Shown one piece after another: positions 24,901 through 37,181 of a DNA stretch of 64,000 nucleotides. How positions within the stretch are numbered: the stretch's first letter is position 1; each line of letters begins with the position of its first letter. A model generated the notes under the pieces. That model saw nothing but the letters and a program-made list of their open reading frames with translations, did no database searches and had not been told where the DNA came from. The stretch comes from Brachionus plicatilis (taxonomy: Eukaryota; Rotifera; Eurotatoria; Ploima; Brachionidae), in contig QEOQ01000670.1 of NCBI GenBank assembly GCA_010279815.1, positions 729,372 through 793,371 of the forward strand, in the 5' to 3' direction. A program made the translations under genes and the position numbers.

Positions 24901-27070
24901 ATGTGGATGAGTTTTAAAATAGTTTTAGTTTGTTTAATAAATTGGCTTTTATTGTTCGATTATGCTCACAAATCTATGGTAAAATGCTCAGGTGATGAAG
25001 AAAGATTAATCAAAAAGCTGTTCAAGGGCTACAACAAGCTAATTCGACCAGTGCGAAATGCTACTGATGCCATCGAAATCACCATGGATCTGGTCCTTTT
25101 ACAACTCATAAACGTGGTAAATATTTGTATTTTTCTAAAGAATTTATTTCTCAACTTTAGCCTAAAATTTATGTTTTATTAATTCTTTATCGAGAAAAAA
25201 GTTCTTTTAAAATAGTAAATCAGGCCTAAATGATTAATATTAATGAAGAATTAATGAATATTTGAAGAACATTTTTTTGTTTTTTCTAAGCTAGCAAACA
25301 AAATATTTTTCATGCTTGGATCAAAACTCTTCAAAAGCTAATTAAACAAATTCAAAATAAATTGATCAATATTATTTTAAAAAGAAATAAAAGGGATCAA
25401 TTTTTGCTTGTTTAATTTCATCAAATTTTTGAATAAACTAAACTAAACAAAAAAAATTAATAATTTAATTCCAATTGAAATTATTAAGTACGAAAAAGAA
25501 CAAATAATGAAAACAAATGTGTGGCTAAATTTGAGGTGGCGAGACTTTCAGCTCGAATGGTCGACCAAAGACCACAAAGTTGGCTCGTTTCGTGTCCACA
25601 ACGAAAGAGTTTGGGTAAGAAAAAAAAAAAAAAAAAATTTTTTTAATTAGCAAAAAATTTTATTAATTTCAAAGACACCAGATATAGTTTTATTCAACAA
25701 TGCTGACGGTAACTATGAGGCAAGTTTCAAGCCCAATGTGGTTGTTTACGGTGATGTTGATGAGAACTCAACAAATATTCTATGGGTTCCGCCAGCCATA
25801 TACAAAAGTTCATGCACAATAGATGTAAAATACTTTCCGTTTGACGAGCAAGTGTGCGAAATGCGGTTCGGTTCGTGGACATTCGATGCCCAGCAAGTGA
25901 TAATAAAACGCGAAAAACCAATGGTCAACTTGGAAGACTATTTGCCAAGTGGCACATGGGATATCATAAGCGTTCCAGTGGAAGAGGCCCACTCAAAAGA
26001 CACCAACCGCATGGAACTGGTCTATCACTTTCGCATACGCCGCAAAACTCTTTTCTACACAGTTAACTTGATAATACCAACAGTGCTAATCAGTTTTTTG
26101 AGCATATTCGTGTTCTATTTGCCGACTGACGAGGGCGAAAAAATGACCCTGTGCATTTCGATTCTTCTCGCCTTGGTGGTCTTTTTGTTGCTTGTTTCCA
26201 AGATCCTTCCTCCGACCTCCATGGTCATACCACTCATATCCAAATATCTAATATTCACTTTGATGATGAACATAGTGACTATTTTGAACACAGTTATAAT
26301 CATAAACTGGAACTACCGAACACCCAGGACCCACAACATGCCCAGATGGGTGCGAAGTGTTTTCATCAAGTTTTTTCCCAAGATTTTGTTCATGAAACGT
26401 CCCAATCTGCACAACGAAGCGCAAATAACGCGGCTAAAACCACACAATTTAGCCGAATACGGCTCATTTAGTTTAGACGAAAAATTCGGTGCTAAAAACC
26501 CTTTCACTAGTTCAGATCAGATCAAGACAAGTCCCAGGCCCAAACAACAACAGCACGTCCACTTGGACAAAGTTTATTTAGAGAAAAAAAAGTCGAATAA
26601 AAATCGCTTTGTGCTCCAGACATCGAGTGAAAATGAGTCCTTGGTGAACAAAGTTGGTGCTTTTCAGCGTGCTGCCAAAGACAGGAATCAGTTGAGAGAA
26701 AGACAAAATTTTGATTTTGATGCCACTACATCGGATGACGAAAGGCCTATTGAGTTCACCCCGGATATACTGGACGCTGCTGATAAAATCACCTACATCA
26801 CAAATCATATCAAAAGTGAAAATGACTACGAAGAAGTAAAACAAATAAAAATTGGATAAAAAAAATTTTTTAATTCTTTTTTTTGTTGCCTAGATCCGGG
26901 ATGACTGGAAGTATGTGGCTTTGGTGATCGATAGATTACAGTTGTATATATTTTTTTTAGTTAATTTAATTGGCACGGCAGTCATTCTATTCGATGCGCC
27001 GTACATATTCCAATTTGTTGATCAGCAAAAAATACTTAAGGAGCTTATTGAGAATAATAAGTTCAAATAA
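24901..27070 (+). CDS. Nicotinic acetylcholine receptor non-alpha subunit
   Basis: Four exons join in frame: 24901-25116, 25489-25614, 25675-26835 and 26894-27070, giving 559 residues. Exon 1 has a hydrophobic leader (IVLVCLINWLLLF) and EERLIKKLFKGYNKLIRPV. Exon 2 has QIMKTNVWLNLRWRDFQLEW. Exon 3 has PDIVLFNNADGNYEA, the Cys-loop from C161 to C175 (YFPFDEQVC), M1 after [15 protein letters not shown]2 in GEKMTLCISILLALVVFLLL, M3 and a long cytoplasmic loop. Exon 4 holds DDWKYVALVIDRL and M4. The expected loop-C vicinal cysteines are missing (VPVEEAHSKD region), so this is a structural, non-alpha subunit. The last splice was chosen at GTAAAA (26836) because it joins in phase to the conserved DDWKYVA motif; reading on would stop at 26859 and lose M4. 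Confidence 0.94.
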
Positions 27071-29110
27071 GTGCCATTTTTGCCATGGGTCACTCATGTT
27101 ACTTTATTTAAATAAATACTGTTAAAATTGTGTACAATTAAATAAAAATTTTATTTTATCCATTTTTTTTTTTTTAGTTTTCAAAATTTTCCAATTAAAA
27201 TTAATTGTAAAATTTGTCTGTAGTGCGGAGAAAATCAATCTTTGGTAAATTTATTTATTAACAAAAGCCCCGCCAGTTCAATCAAATTACTGTTCTGACT
27301 TGAAGAATAAAGTTCAAATAATCAATTCTTCAAAATTACTTTGTTCAAAGAAAGATAAAAGAGAGCAAAGAGTTTTCTTAACAAAAATTGATTTTTTTAT
27401 AAATAATCAAAACTATTGTTCTCAATTTATCTAAAAAAAATATATTTGCTATTTGGAAACTTGGCTTCCAAATAAAAATTCCACAAATCATATTAAAAAA
27501 ATTGAAATAATTTTTTTTACAAGATTCTGTAAAAATTTTTATCTTTCATTTTTTGATGAAAAAAAAAATATAAAAACAATGTAGTCTAAAGCTAATTTTA
27601 GGAAATCAATAGTAAAATTTATTAATAAAAACATCAATTAGCTTTTCACTAATTTTTTATCCTCCACTAGAAATATTAGATTAAAAATTAAATCTTCACC
27701 TTTAACTATTAAAAAATTATTTGCAGAATTTAATTTTAAATTTAAAAAAAAAAGTTGATAAAAAATTAGAAATTGCCTTCTAATTAGTTTATTTGTTAAT
27801 CTCATTGATTTTTATTATTTATTTGAATTCTTCTAGAGGGAAGAATCTATCTGAGAGTTGAGTTAATTTATAAGATAACAATTAATTTGAATTTAATCAT
27901 TATCTTTTCAATTAAAATTTAGTAAAAAGAAAAAAATAATAAAATATTCTAGATTTTGGTATAAAATAAATTGAAATTAATTTCAAAGCTAATAGTTCTA
28001 CTGATATTATAATAACATTTACAATTCGATCTTGATCTTTAAATAGATTTGTTTGAAAAATTTATAAATCTGAATAAAGATCTAGATTTCTGAACTTGTT
28101 GATTATATTTCCAAATTTTTTCCTAAGCATTAAGCCATCGAACTTTGTTCTTGAAAAATTTGGAAGAACTTTGCTGGTTTTATTGCTTTCCAAGTAATAA
28201 TAATTTTTTTATAGCTAGATTATGCACTACTCATCTTTTAGTTCGATAAGAGCTGCCTTGTCACTAGCTGATTTGGCAGTAAAAACTAAGAAAATTAATT
28301 TTAACAAAAATAAATAAAATAAAATTCTAAAAAACATTTTACTTTATTTAGAATTGAACTAAGTTTGAATTTTTTGCTGGATTTTATGTAAAAATTGAAT
28401 TACGCACATTGAAACTATTGTCACAAAATTTTACACAACTAAAAATTTATGCCTAAAAAGAATACTTTTATTAAGGTATTTCTTAATAATTATCTATTTT
28501 AAAGAATTAAATTAAAATAAATTTGATTGAATAATTTATTTGTAATTTTTTAAAAGCTTTAGAATAAAAAAAAATGATAAAAATCAGAAGCGGTAGTGGT
28601 CGGACTGATCCTGATCTTCTAAGACTATGTGTGTGATTCGGGATCTTTTTTAAATTTAATGGCCATTTTCCTTGTCATTTGAGGCCTGGCCGAATTACAG
28701 GTTTTAGAGCAGTCCAGGTTTTATGAAAAATTAAATTTTTGAGCACTGAATTTAGTGGAATATACCAAAATTAGAATTTAGAAAAAATAATTGAATGAAT
28801 TCTGCTAGCCAAAATTTTTAAATAAATGACGCAATTTCTTTAAAGAAAAGATTTGTTAAGAACAAAAAGTATGAGTATTAAAAATTGTCGCTTAATTTAC
28901 ACATCAAAAAATTTCTTTATTTTAAATTTTTATAATAAATTTGATAAAAACTTCAAATTATTGACATGGAACAAAAAATATATTTTAGGACAAGAAATTT
29001 TGCTTTTTGCTAATTCTAGAATCAAAATTACATATGAATATAAAGCGTGTTATATTTTAAAATTTTTTACAAAAAATTAAATTGATTTAAAAAATAAAAT
29101 AAAAAAAGAG
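27071..29110. other. Intergenic region upstream of Aquarius
   Basis: Holds the nAChR 3' region (AATAAA-like words near 27110 and 27141) and AT-rich sequence. A tRNA-like patch at 28584-28650 is listed separately. The 75-codon frame at 28853-29080 is Lys/Phe/Ile-rich without motifs and is not called. Confidence 0.5.
28584..28650 (+). other. tRNA-like Pol III promoter relic candidate
   Basis: A GC-richer patch has an A-box-like AGCGGTAGTGG (near 28588), a weak B-box-like GATTCGGGATC (near 28634) and then a TTTTTT run, in the order and spacing of a Pol III type 2 gene. No cloverleaf could be folded by eye, so it is not a working tRNA. At best it is a tRNA-derived SINE head or pseudogene. Confidence 0.2.
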
Positions 29111-32100
29111 ATGAGTAACAATGATAACCAGCGCATAGCGATTCCAACAGTGGATCAAATAGCCAAAGACGCAATAACTCAGATAGCCCACAGATTCTGG
29201 TCTGAGCAAGATGCGACTAAACCATTGGAGCCATTTGATCCAAATTTAATTGAAGACATATATTTAAATGAACTTTTAAAAACAAACTTCTCGCTACGCC
29301 GCATAATGCTGCTCGAGTTCAGCCAATATCTAGAAAATTATTTATGGAAAAATTTCCAATCTGACCAGACCACCAAAGCTCATTTGTTGTCAATAGTAAT
29401 TATGGTGAATGAAAAATTTCGTGAACGAGTTTTTGCTTGGGACTGTTTCCGCACTTACAACCAGAGCGAATTTCCCGCATTTTTCACCTCAATACTCCAC
29501 TTGTGCTTGGACAAATCGACTCAAGGCCAGCCATACCAGCTCTCTTATCAAGAGCATTCTATTTTGATAAAATTTTTGGACAATTGTATAAACAGCTTAG
29601 AAGTGGAAATAGTCCGGTTGCAGGTGCAAAAAATTTGTGGATTTCCAATGTGGGCCAGTGTGTGCGAAAATCGACGCGACTTCGAATTCAAACAATTTCC
29701 CAAACTCAAAAAATACTGGAAAGCAATTCAAAAACAAGACCAAAAATTGAGCCAAACCGAGCTTGACAAAGTCAACTTTGAGCGCTTTTTTTTCAAAAAT
29801 TTAATCAACAAATTTCTCAAAGTGATTAGCAATTGTCCAAAGCAGGAAGATGGTCAACTAGATGAAGACTTCAAATACAGTACCAATTATCTAGAAAGAT
29901 TTATTGAGCTTCTTGTTGACATTGAATCGTTGCTTCCCACAAGACGCTTTTTTAACACTCTTCTAGATGACACCAATCTTTTGAGCCATTGTTGCCTCAG
30001 TGACATGGTAAAAAATTCCGACCAAAAGTACAATTTGTTCAAGCAATTGTTTGAAATGCTGAAATTTTATGTCAAATTTGAGATCGATGATCAAACAGGT
30101 GAAGCCAAAACTGAGCCACAAGTCCTCGAGTATCACTACAACAAACTGAAAAGTTTGCAGCGCGGTGTTTTCAAGTATTTCCGCGAAGATCTATTGACAT
30201 TTTCGCTCACCAACATATCCACCATCGACAAGCGTGACACCTTGTTAAAACATTTGTCAGGCTTGAGCAATGACAGACTTTACTCTTTGGCTGAGTATTT
30301 GCATCTGGTGCCCAGTAGAGAGTCCATTCAAGATTTGGAGTATAGCTCGGAGTTTTTGATCGAAGTGATTGTGTGGCATATGCAATTGAGAGACAGTCAA
30401 TTGGACGTGCTCAATTCGATGCCCCTGTACCCAACTGAAGACATTATATGGAATGAGACTTTGGTGCCCAGTGACTTTAGACAGACAACTTTTCATGACA
30501 CATGCTTGGCATTGCCAAAATTAAATCTTCAATTTTTAACTCTGAATGATTATCTGATGCGCAACTTTAACCTTTTTCGGCTGGAAGCTGCCTATGAACT
30601 GCGTCAGGACATTGAGGACGCTTGTATCAGACTTAAGCCCTATTATTCATTCGAGGAGCAAACAGTTTGCTTTGGTGCTTGGTCCAGAATGGCTCAGCCG
30701 ATTGCCAATTTCACTTTGACTGAAGTTGGTAGTCCGAATGTGGGTGAACAAGCGCCCAGTCGGGTCAAAGCTGATGTTACTCTTGATTTGGATTTTTTGC
30801 GCGAAGATGTGCGCAAAGAATGGGAAAGTTTGAGGAAACACGACATTGGCTTTTTGGTGACGCTAAGACCCACGTTTTCCAAAGAACAAAAATATGATCC
30901 AAAAGATTCATTTTTGCGCCAAATGGGCCTATTGTGTGTGCGTGGTTGTGAAATTGAGGGCATGCTTGGCCCTGAAGGTAAGTTAATAGAAGAAGGACCC
31001 ATGTATTCCAAGCCCAAGTTTACTGACGCATCTAGAACTTACCGGGTGCATCTAGATCGAAATCAGTACAAAATAGACAACGAAAAGTTCGTAGCTACCA
31101 AATCCAAAGAGGACTTGTACACCACTTTCAATGTGTTCATTAGACGAAGGCCCAAAGAGAACAATTTCAAGTCCATACTTGAGTCAATCCGGGATTTGAT
31201 GAACACCAACTTTGTTGTACCTGACTGGCTTAGCGATTTATTGCTGGGCTACGGTGAGCCTAATCAGGCTCACTACAGAAGCCTAAAAAAACCAGAGCCC
31301 ATACCAACTTTGGATTTTTATGATACATTTCTTGACTATGACCATTTGAAGGCTAGCTTTCCTGGATATCAACTGGTGCTCAAAGATGGACAATTTTCGG
31401 CACCGTTTCGTCTCTCTTTCGAGGATTTAAAAGAAGATATTAATGAAAAAAAAATTATTGTAGAGCCATATGTTCCAATTAATCGTGGACCGTATCCAAA
31501 AAATATTCCTAAAAAAAATCAAGTTAAATTTACCCCTACTCAAATCGAAGCTATTAAGTCAGGTTAGTTAATTTTTTTAATTTGTAGCTTGTTTTGAACA
31601 AATTTTTAAGATTAATTAGATGTATTGAGTACATGGTATTGTTTTTAATTAAAATCGTCAGTATTTTTTGACCAGTTGGCTTTTGGTCATTATTTAAAAA
31701 TTTTTTTAAATTTTAGAAAATATATTGTGAAAAAAATATTAAAAATTTTATTAATTTAATAGCAGTTGAACCTTGGTTGTTTTATTTTGTCTGTCTCTTT
31801 TAAGATTTTATTTCCAGGTCGTCGTCACTTGAAAATAATCTAAATCAAAATATTAATTAAGATATTTTTGGGAATTGAGTCATTCCATCGAGTTTCTTAG
31901 GGCAATTTGAAGTTTATGATCAATTTTAGATACACAAAATAATCAAATCAAACTAAAACTTTAAAATAAATTTTAATTTTTTAATAAAATTAGTGCCGGG
32001 GTAATTTTTGGTTCTAACATACTTAGTTAAATCTAAAGGTAAAATCTGCAAAAAATTATCCACTTAAAATAGCACCATTTCGATGGTGTGCCCTCTGCAT

Positions 32101-35100
32101 TGTGCATTTTGATATTGCAGAGCTTATTTTTTTTTATTTAAAATTGTATGTTAAATCAAAAAATGAATCTCTGCATTATTTCTATTAAGAAATGACAAAT
32201 AATTTAATAGTTTTAGTTTGATTTGATCATTTTGAGCATCAAAAATTGATCGTAAACTTCAAATTTCCTTTCTTAAACAGTTTATATAGAGGCAAAAAAA
32301 TATTAATAATTTAGTTTAGTTTAGTTAAGTTTATTGAAATAAATATAAAATGGCACAATTGATGACATACACCGTGGTTTACAGAACTATATCTGTAAAT
32401 TAATATATTTTTATTTTGTTTTTTTAATTGAATTAAATGATTAAATAAATAAAAAAAAGAAGGGGGGGTTTAGGCTAAATCTATTGTTAAGGTATTTTGG
32501 GTCAGTTGACCTCTCTCATGTGTGCTTATTCTACTTTAAAAAAAAAAGATAAAATTCACATTAATTTTATAAAAATAAAAAAATAATCAGAAAATATCTT
32601 TTTCATATTTAAGTCTTTTTAACAAAGTACTTGAAACTTTTTTTTTCGTCAAATTTTGACTCGATTCTTTTTAGTTTTGGAAAGTTTTTTAACACTCTTC
32701 TAGATGACAGCAATTTTTTGAGCCATTGTTGTCTCAGTGACATGGTAAAAAATTCCGACCAAAAGTACAATTTGTTCAAGGAATTGTTTGAAATGTTAAA
32801 ATTTTATGTAAGAATTTTATGAAAGAAATTAATAAATAAAAGAATTAATATTTAGATAAAAAAATGACCAAATGAGAATCGTTCAGAATATATTAACTAT
32901 TTAATTGATAAAATACTAACCAATTTAATACAATTCTAAAACAAGTCATCGCTTTGCTAAGAAAAATAACTTTTCAAAAAGATCAAATGAATTTTTATTC
33001 CAAAATCCTAATATTCATTTATTATTTAATTATTTATATTAACATTTTATTCAAAATAAATAATCAAATATTATTAAAATTTTCAATTAATTAAAAAAAA
33101 GAAGTCGAAAAAGGCATGTTGAAGTTGATGATCAATTCAAAATATCATTTCAATTCAGAGTTTATCATTAGATGTTAAAATTAATATTTTAATTAATTTA
33201 AATAGTTTTATTGAACATGCTTAACATGTTATGTAGATTTAATAATAAAATAATTTTTTTATATTAAAAATATTTAAAGGAAAGATCGATCTTTTCATTT
33301 ATTACTCATTTGGATTTTAATATTTCAAAGTCATTTTTAAATTTAATTTTGAATTTTGAATGTTAGACACAAAAACTTTTGAAATGAAAAATATCAAAAA
33401 AAACAATAAAAAATCAGTTTAGAAGATTGAATATAAATATCATTGGGTTGAAATAATGTTTTTTTTTAATTATTTTTTTTTTAAATCTACATAACATGTC
33501 AAGCATATTACATTAAAAAATTATTTAAATAAATTCAAATGTTAATTTTAACATCTAATTATAAACTCTTTGAATTGAAATGATATTTTGAGTTGATCAA
33601 TTTCAAGATTCTAAAAAAATTGTTTTAAAACTTAATAAAATAAATGTGCATATTGTTTAATATTTTTTAAGGATTCTAGAATAAATTGTGGGCATCATTT
33701 AAAAAAAATTAAAAAAAACATATTAAGAAATAAATAAGAATATTGAATTATTTTTAATTTTAAATCTAATAAAAAAATTAAAAAGGGATGCAGCCTGGTT
33801 TAACTATGGTGGTTGGTCCTCCTGGTACTGGTAAAACAGACGTTGCTGTTCAAATAATATCGAACATTTACCACAATTTTCCAAATCAAAAAACTTTAAT
33901 TGTAACCCATTCGAATCAAGCATTGAATCAAATTTTTGAAAAGATAATGCATTTGGATATAGATGAGCGTCACTTGTTGCGTTTGGGTCACGGTGAGGAA
34001 CAGCTAGAAACCGAAAAAGACTTTAGCCGATATGGCAGAGTCAACTTCATTTTGGCCAAAAGATTGGAGCTACTCGATGAAGTAGACCGGCTGCAAAAAA
34101 CATTTGATGATGTCCTGAGCGATTCGGCTGCCTATTCATGCGAGACTGCCTCTCACTTTTACACCAATTACATTCAACCAAAATGGGAAAGCTACATGAT
34201 AAAAATTCAGAAATTAATTGACCAAAATGACAGCAGTATAGTGGAAAATGTAGAAAATTTATTTCCGTTTGGAAATTTTTTTTCGAATGCACCACAACCA
34301 TTGTTTAAAAAAGAATCATGGCAAAAAGATTTGGAAATATCCAAAGGTTGCTTTAGGTACTTGAAGCGAATGTTCAAGCAATTAGATGAGTTCAGGGCAT
34401 TCGAGCTGATCCGAAGTGGAGCCGATAGAGCTGAGTATTTGCTGGTCAAAGAGGCCAAGATAATTGCCATGACGTGCACACATGCGGCTCTTAGGCGCCG
34501 CGATCTTGTCAAAATGAATTTTAGATACGACAACATTTTGATGGAGGAAGCAGCCCAAATTCTTGAAATCGAAACTTTCATTCCTTTATTGCTCCAGGAC
34601 CCGGACCATAATGGCAACAACAGACTCAAAAGATGGATAATGATCGGCGATCACAATCAGCTACCACCAGTCATCAAAAATCAAACATTTCAAAAATACT
34701 CAAACATGGAACAGTCTCTGTTCACTAGATTTGTAAAGTTGGGTATACCCACTGTAGATTTGGATGCTCAGGGTCGTTCTAGATCAAGTCTATGTGAACT
34801 GTTTAGTTGGAGGTATAAAAATTTGGGAAGTTTGTCACATGTTAATGAGCGTGATGAGTTCAGAAAGGCCAATACTGGCTTTAAATTTGATTATCAGCTG
34901 ATTAATGTGGAAGACTTTAATGGTGTTGGTGAGAGCGAGCCACAGCCCTTTTTTTACCAGAATTTGGCCGAAGCCGAGTATTTGGTGGCGGTATTTATGT
35001 ATATGAGAATGATTGGCTACCCAGGTGAAAAGATAACTATCTTATCTACCTATAATGGACAAAAGCATTTGATCAGAGACGTTTTGCGGAAGAGATGCGC

Positions 35101-35953
35101 CAATAATCCTATCATCGGACTGCCTAGAAAAATAACCACAGTGGACAAGTACCAGGGTCAGCAGAATGATTACATTTTGCTATCCTTGGTAAAAACACGC
35201 AATGTTGGCCATTTGCGTGATGTGAGGCGTTTGATTGTAGCCATGTCTCGTGCCAGACTTGGTCTCTACATTTTTTGTAGGTGCCAACTTTTTAGAAGTT
35301 GTTATGAATTGACGCCTGTGTTCAACATTTTGACCCAGAGACCGACCAAGTTGTGCATGTTGCCGTCTGAGTTTTTTCCCACTGAAAGAATGCTCAGTGA
35401 TGAAGTAAATGGTGGATCCATGGTTGTCAACGATATGCCTGAGATGACACAGTTTGTTTTTGATTTTTACAAATCGAGGCTCGAGGCTTGGAAAAAGAAT
35501 AAACGCGAAATGGAAATTGTGCAGCAAAGACTCCTGCAAGAAGAACGGATTCGGAAATTGGATGAAGAGGAAAAGGTGCTGAGAGAAAAATTAGAGGTGG
35601 CTGCGGAAAAAATAAGTCGAACTGAACGACTTAGAATTCAAGAGGACGAGTCAAGTTCTGAAGAAAGTGAAAATGAGGACCAAGCAGAAATAAATGAGGT
35701 AAAAAGTGCGGAAAATGAAGAAAAAAATCAAGATGACAGATCTCAAGGAGGGAATACAGATGAGAATGAAGATAATCGGCAAACAGAAATGGCTGCGGAA
35801 CAAGCCGAGGCTGATGAAGAGACAATAGAAGACAAAACTAATCAAGCAGAGGATACCAATGTAGTAAATGATCACAGTGAGATGGTTGTTGAGCAAAATG
35901 ATACCATTCAGGAGGAAAATGATGTTACAAGTGATCAACAAAAAATGGAATAA
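29111..35953 (+). CDS. AQR: Aquarius / intron-binding protein 160 (RNA helicase)
   Basis: Two exons, 29111-31562 and 33786-35953, join through a split Gly codon to give about 1,539 residues (human about 1,485). Aquarius is an SF1 helicase of the spliceosome intron-binding complex; it contacts the intron upstream of the branch site. The start ATG gives an N-terminus collinear with the human protein. The armadillo-like N-terminal part contains [22 protein letters not shown]-like CINSLEVEI and FNTLLDD. The middle has [27 protein letters not shown] and FTPTQIEAI. Exon 2 starts at the helicase core: Walker A GPPGTGKT at about 828-835, [13 protein letters not shown], motif II as [19 protein letters not shown]-like [22 protein letters not shown] and [12 protein letters not shown] Glu-rich, probably coiled and disordered tail of about 150 residues follows. 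The 2.2-kb intron contains a duplicated exon (see separate entry). Confidence 0.96.
31894..32276. repeat. Fold-back element in the AQR intron (5' side)
   Basis: The left arm (31894-31960) and right arm (about 32208-32276) are imperfect reverse complements, sharing TTTGAAGTTTA, GATCAATTTT and ATCAAATCAAACTAAAACT. The loop contains two small hairpins (CACCAT..ATGGTG near 32073 and CTCTGCA..TGCAGAG near 32093-32122). Non-coding, MITE-like. Confidence 0.8.
32685..32807 (+). other. Duplicate of an internal AQR coding segment, splice-site bounded
   Basis: Positions 32685-32809 match AQR coding positions 29948-30072 without gaps, with 6 differences in 125 by my count. The copy keeps the reading frame ([35 protein letters not shown]). 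The similarity starts directly after GGAAAG, downstream of a pyrimidine-rich CGATTCTTTTTAG, and ends exactly before GTAAGA, a consensus donor absent from the parent segment. The 123-nt block is therefore a whole exon by appearance. Spliced between the two AQR exons (phase 1) it would read GTT TTT TAA, a stop. See findings. Confidence 0.8.
33122..33606. repeat. Fold-back element in the AQR intron (3' side)
   Basis: Arms of about 135 bp (33122-33255 and 33468-33606) are reverse complements. Shared blocks are AAAATATCATTTCAATTCA, TTAGATGTTAAAATTAA and ACATGTTATGTAGATTTAA. There is a central AT-rich spacer of about 210 bp without coding capacity. MITE-like; it lies about 180 bp upstream of the second AQR exon. 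Confidence 0.85.
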
Positions 35954-37181
35954 AATCTTGAAAATATTTTTGTACAATTAATGATCAAGTTTTTAATTTT
36001 TATTAAAAATTTACAAATAAAAAATTAATTAATTTTTATTTAGTTAGTTAAAAATTTGGAAATTTTATTTAAAATTTTTAAAAATTACTTAACCAATGTT
36101 CTAATCATTTAAGCTAGAGGTTCAATATTGATTAATTTTCTCATTACTAGATTGAAATTTTTTCATTTAGCTTAGTATTTAAATTGGCGAATTTAAAAGG
36201 TAATAAATTTATTGTGTATCTTTGATTGTTTTAAAAATGACGCATTTATATTTACATAAATGAAATTGATATTTTAAGCTTATTTGAATTTAGAATTATG
36301 ATAATAATGACAATTTGTCAAAAAAATAGAAAAGAGATTTTTACTAATTTAATTTAGTGTTAGTAGTAAAATTATTTTTAAGCAAAATTATCTAGTTTCT
36401 AAAATAAAATTTCTTAAATAAAAATTAAGTAAAAAGTAATAAATATTAAATTTTTTTTTGTTGAGATTTTTTACTTTATTTACCGTAAATTTTCAATCAA
36501 TAGGGCGATAATTTGTGTCAACTTAAAGAAATTAAATAAATAAGTCTAATTAAATGTAATAATTGTATTAGATTATTAATTTCTTTTTTCTTTTTTATAT
36601 CAATAATTAATTTTAGTTTTTAAATTTGAAACATCGCGACAGCATGAATGAAGCTGTGTAAGTGTTTGAAAATCGGCATCAAGCATAAACTTAAACAAAT
36701 AAGTTTATTTTCAGAGTTGATTCTTATTTTTAATGTCAAAATTAAAAAAAAATATCATGATTTTTTGACAAATTTCCAATATAACTTAATAAATTATCGA
36801 CTTAACGGAAGAATTATTTTTCTTTAATTTTAAGGCACGAAACAAAATATTTATTAATTTATTTTATGAAATCAAACAATTAAATAAGAATAAGAAATTA
36901 ATTAATAGTCTAACACGCATGTTATTTTTAAAATATTTTCCTTTTATAGAACTAACAGATGGAAATTTAAATTCACTTAAAATTCTGAAATTAAAAGGTT
37001 TTGAATCGGAATAAAAGTATGCATAAATTTAAAGAGCAAATTTTGAAATTTTATTTGTAAATATTTTATTCTTAGAAAAAAATGTACTTAAAAAATTTTA
37101 ACTCTCTAAAATCTTACAATTAACAATAAATATTATCTAATTTATACAAATTTTGAAATTTAAAAATGACAAAATAAATAA
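35954..37181. other. Intergenic region between convergent AQR and ankyrin gene
   Basis: Two genes point into this stretch, so it should contain both 3' untranslated regions and polyadenylation sites (AATAAA-type words near 36017 and, on the minus strand, near 37135). No gene or structured repeat seen. Confidence 0.5.

Noticed and set aside
25675..26859. Non-alpha receptor ending at the stop near 26859
   Set aside because: This would delete M4, which is present in the next exon (26894-27070) and joins in phase at 26835.
28853..29080. 75-codon plus-strand ORF upstream of Aquarius
   Set aside because: Composition is Lys/Phe/Ile/Asn as expected from AT-rich non-coding DNA; no motif and no splice partner.
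33788..35953. Reading the helicase half of Aquarius as a separate gene starting at its own ATG
   Set aside because: The ATG is internal. A split Gly codon and conserved flanking residues join it in phase to the exon ending at 31562, as in other Aquarius proteins.
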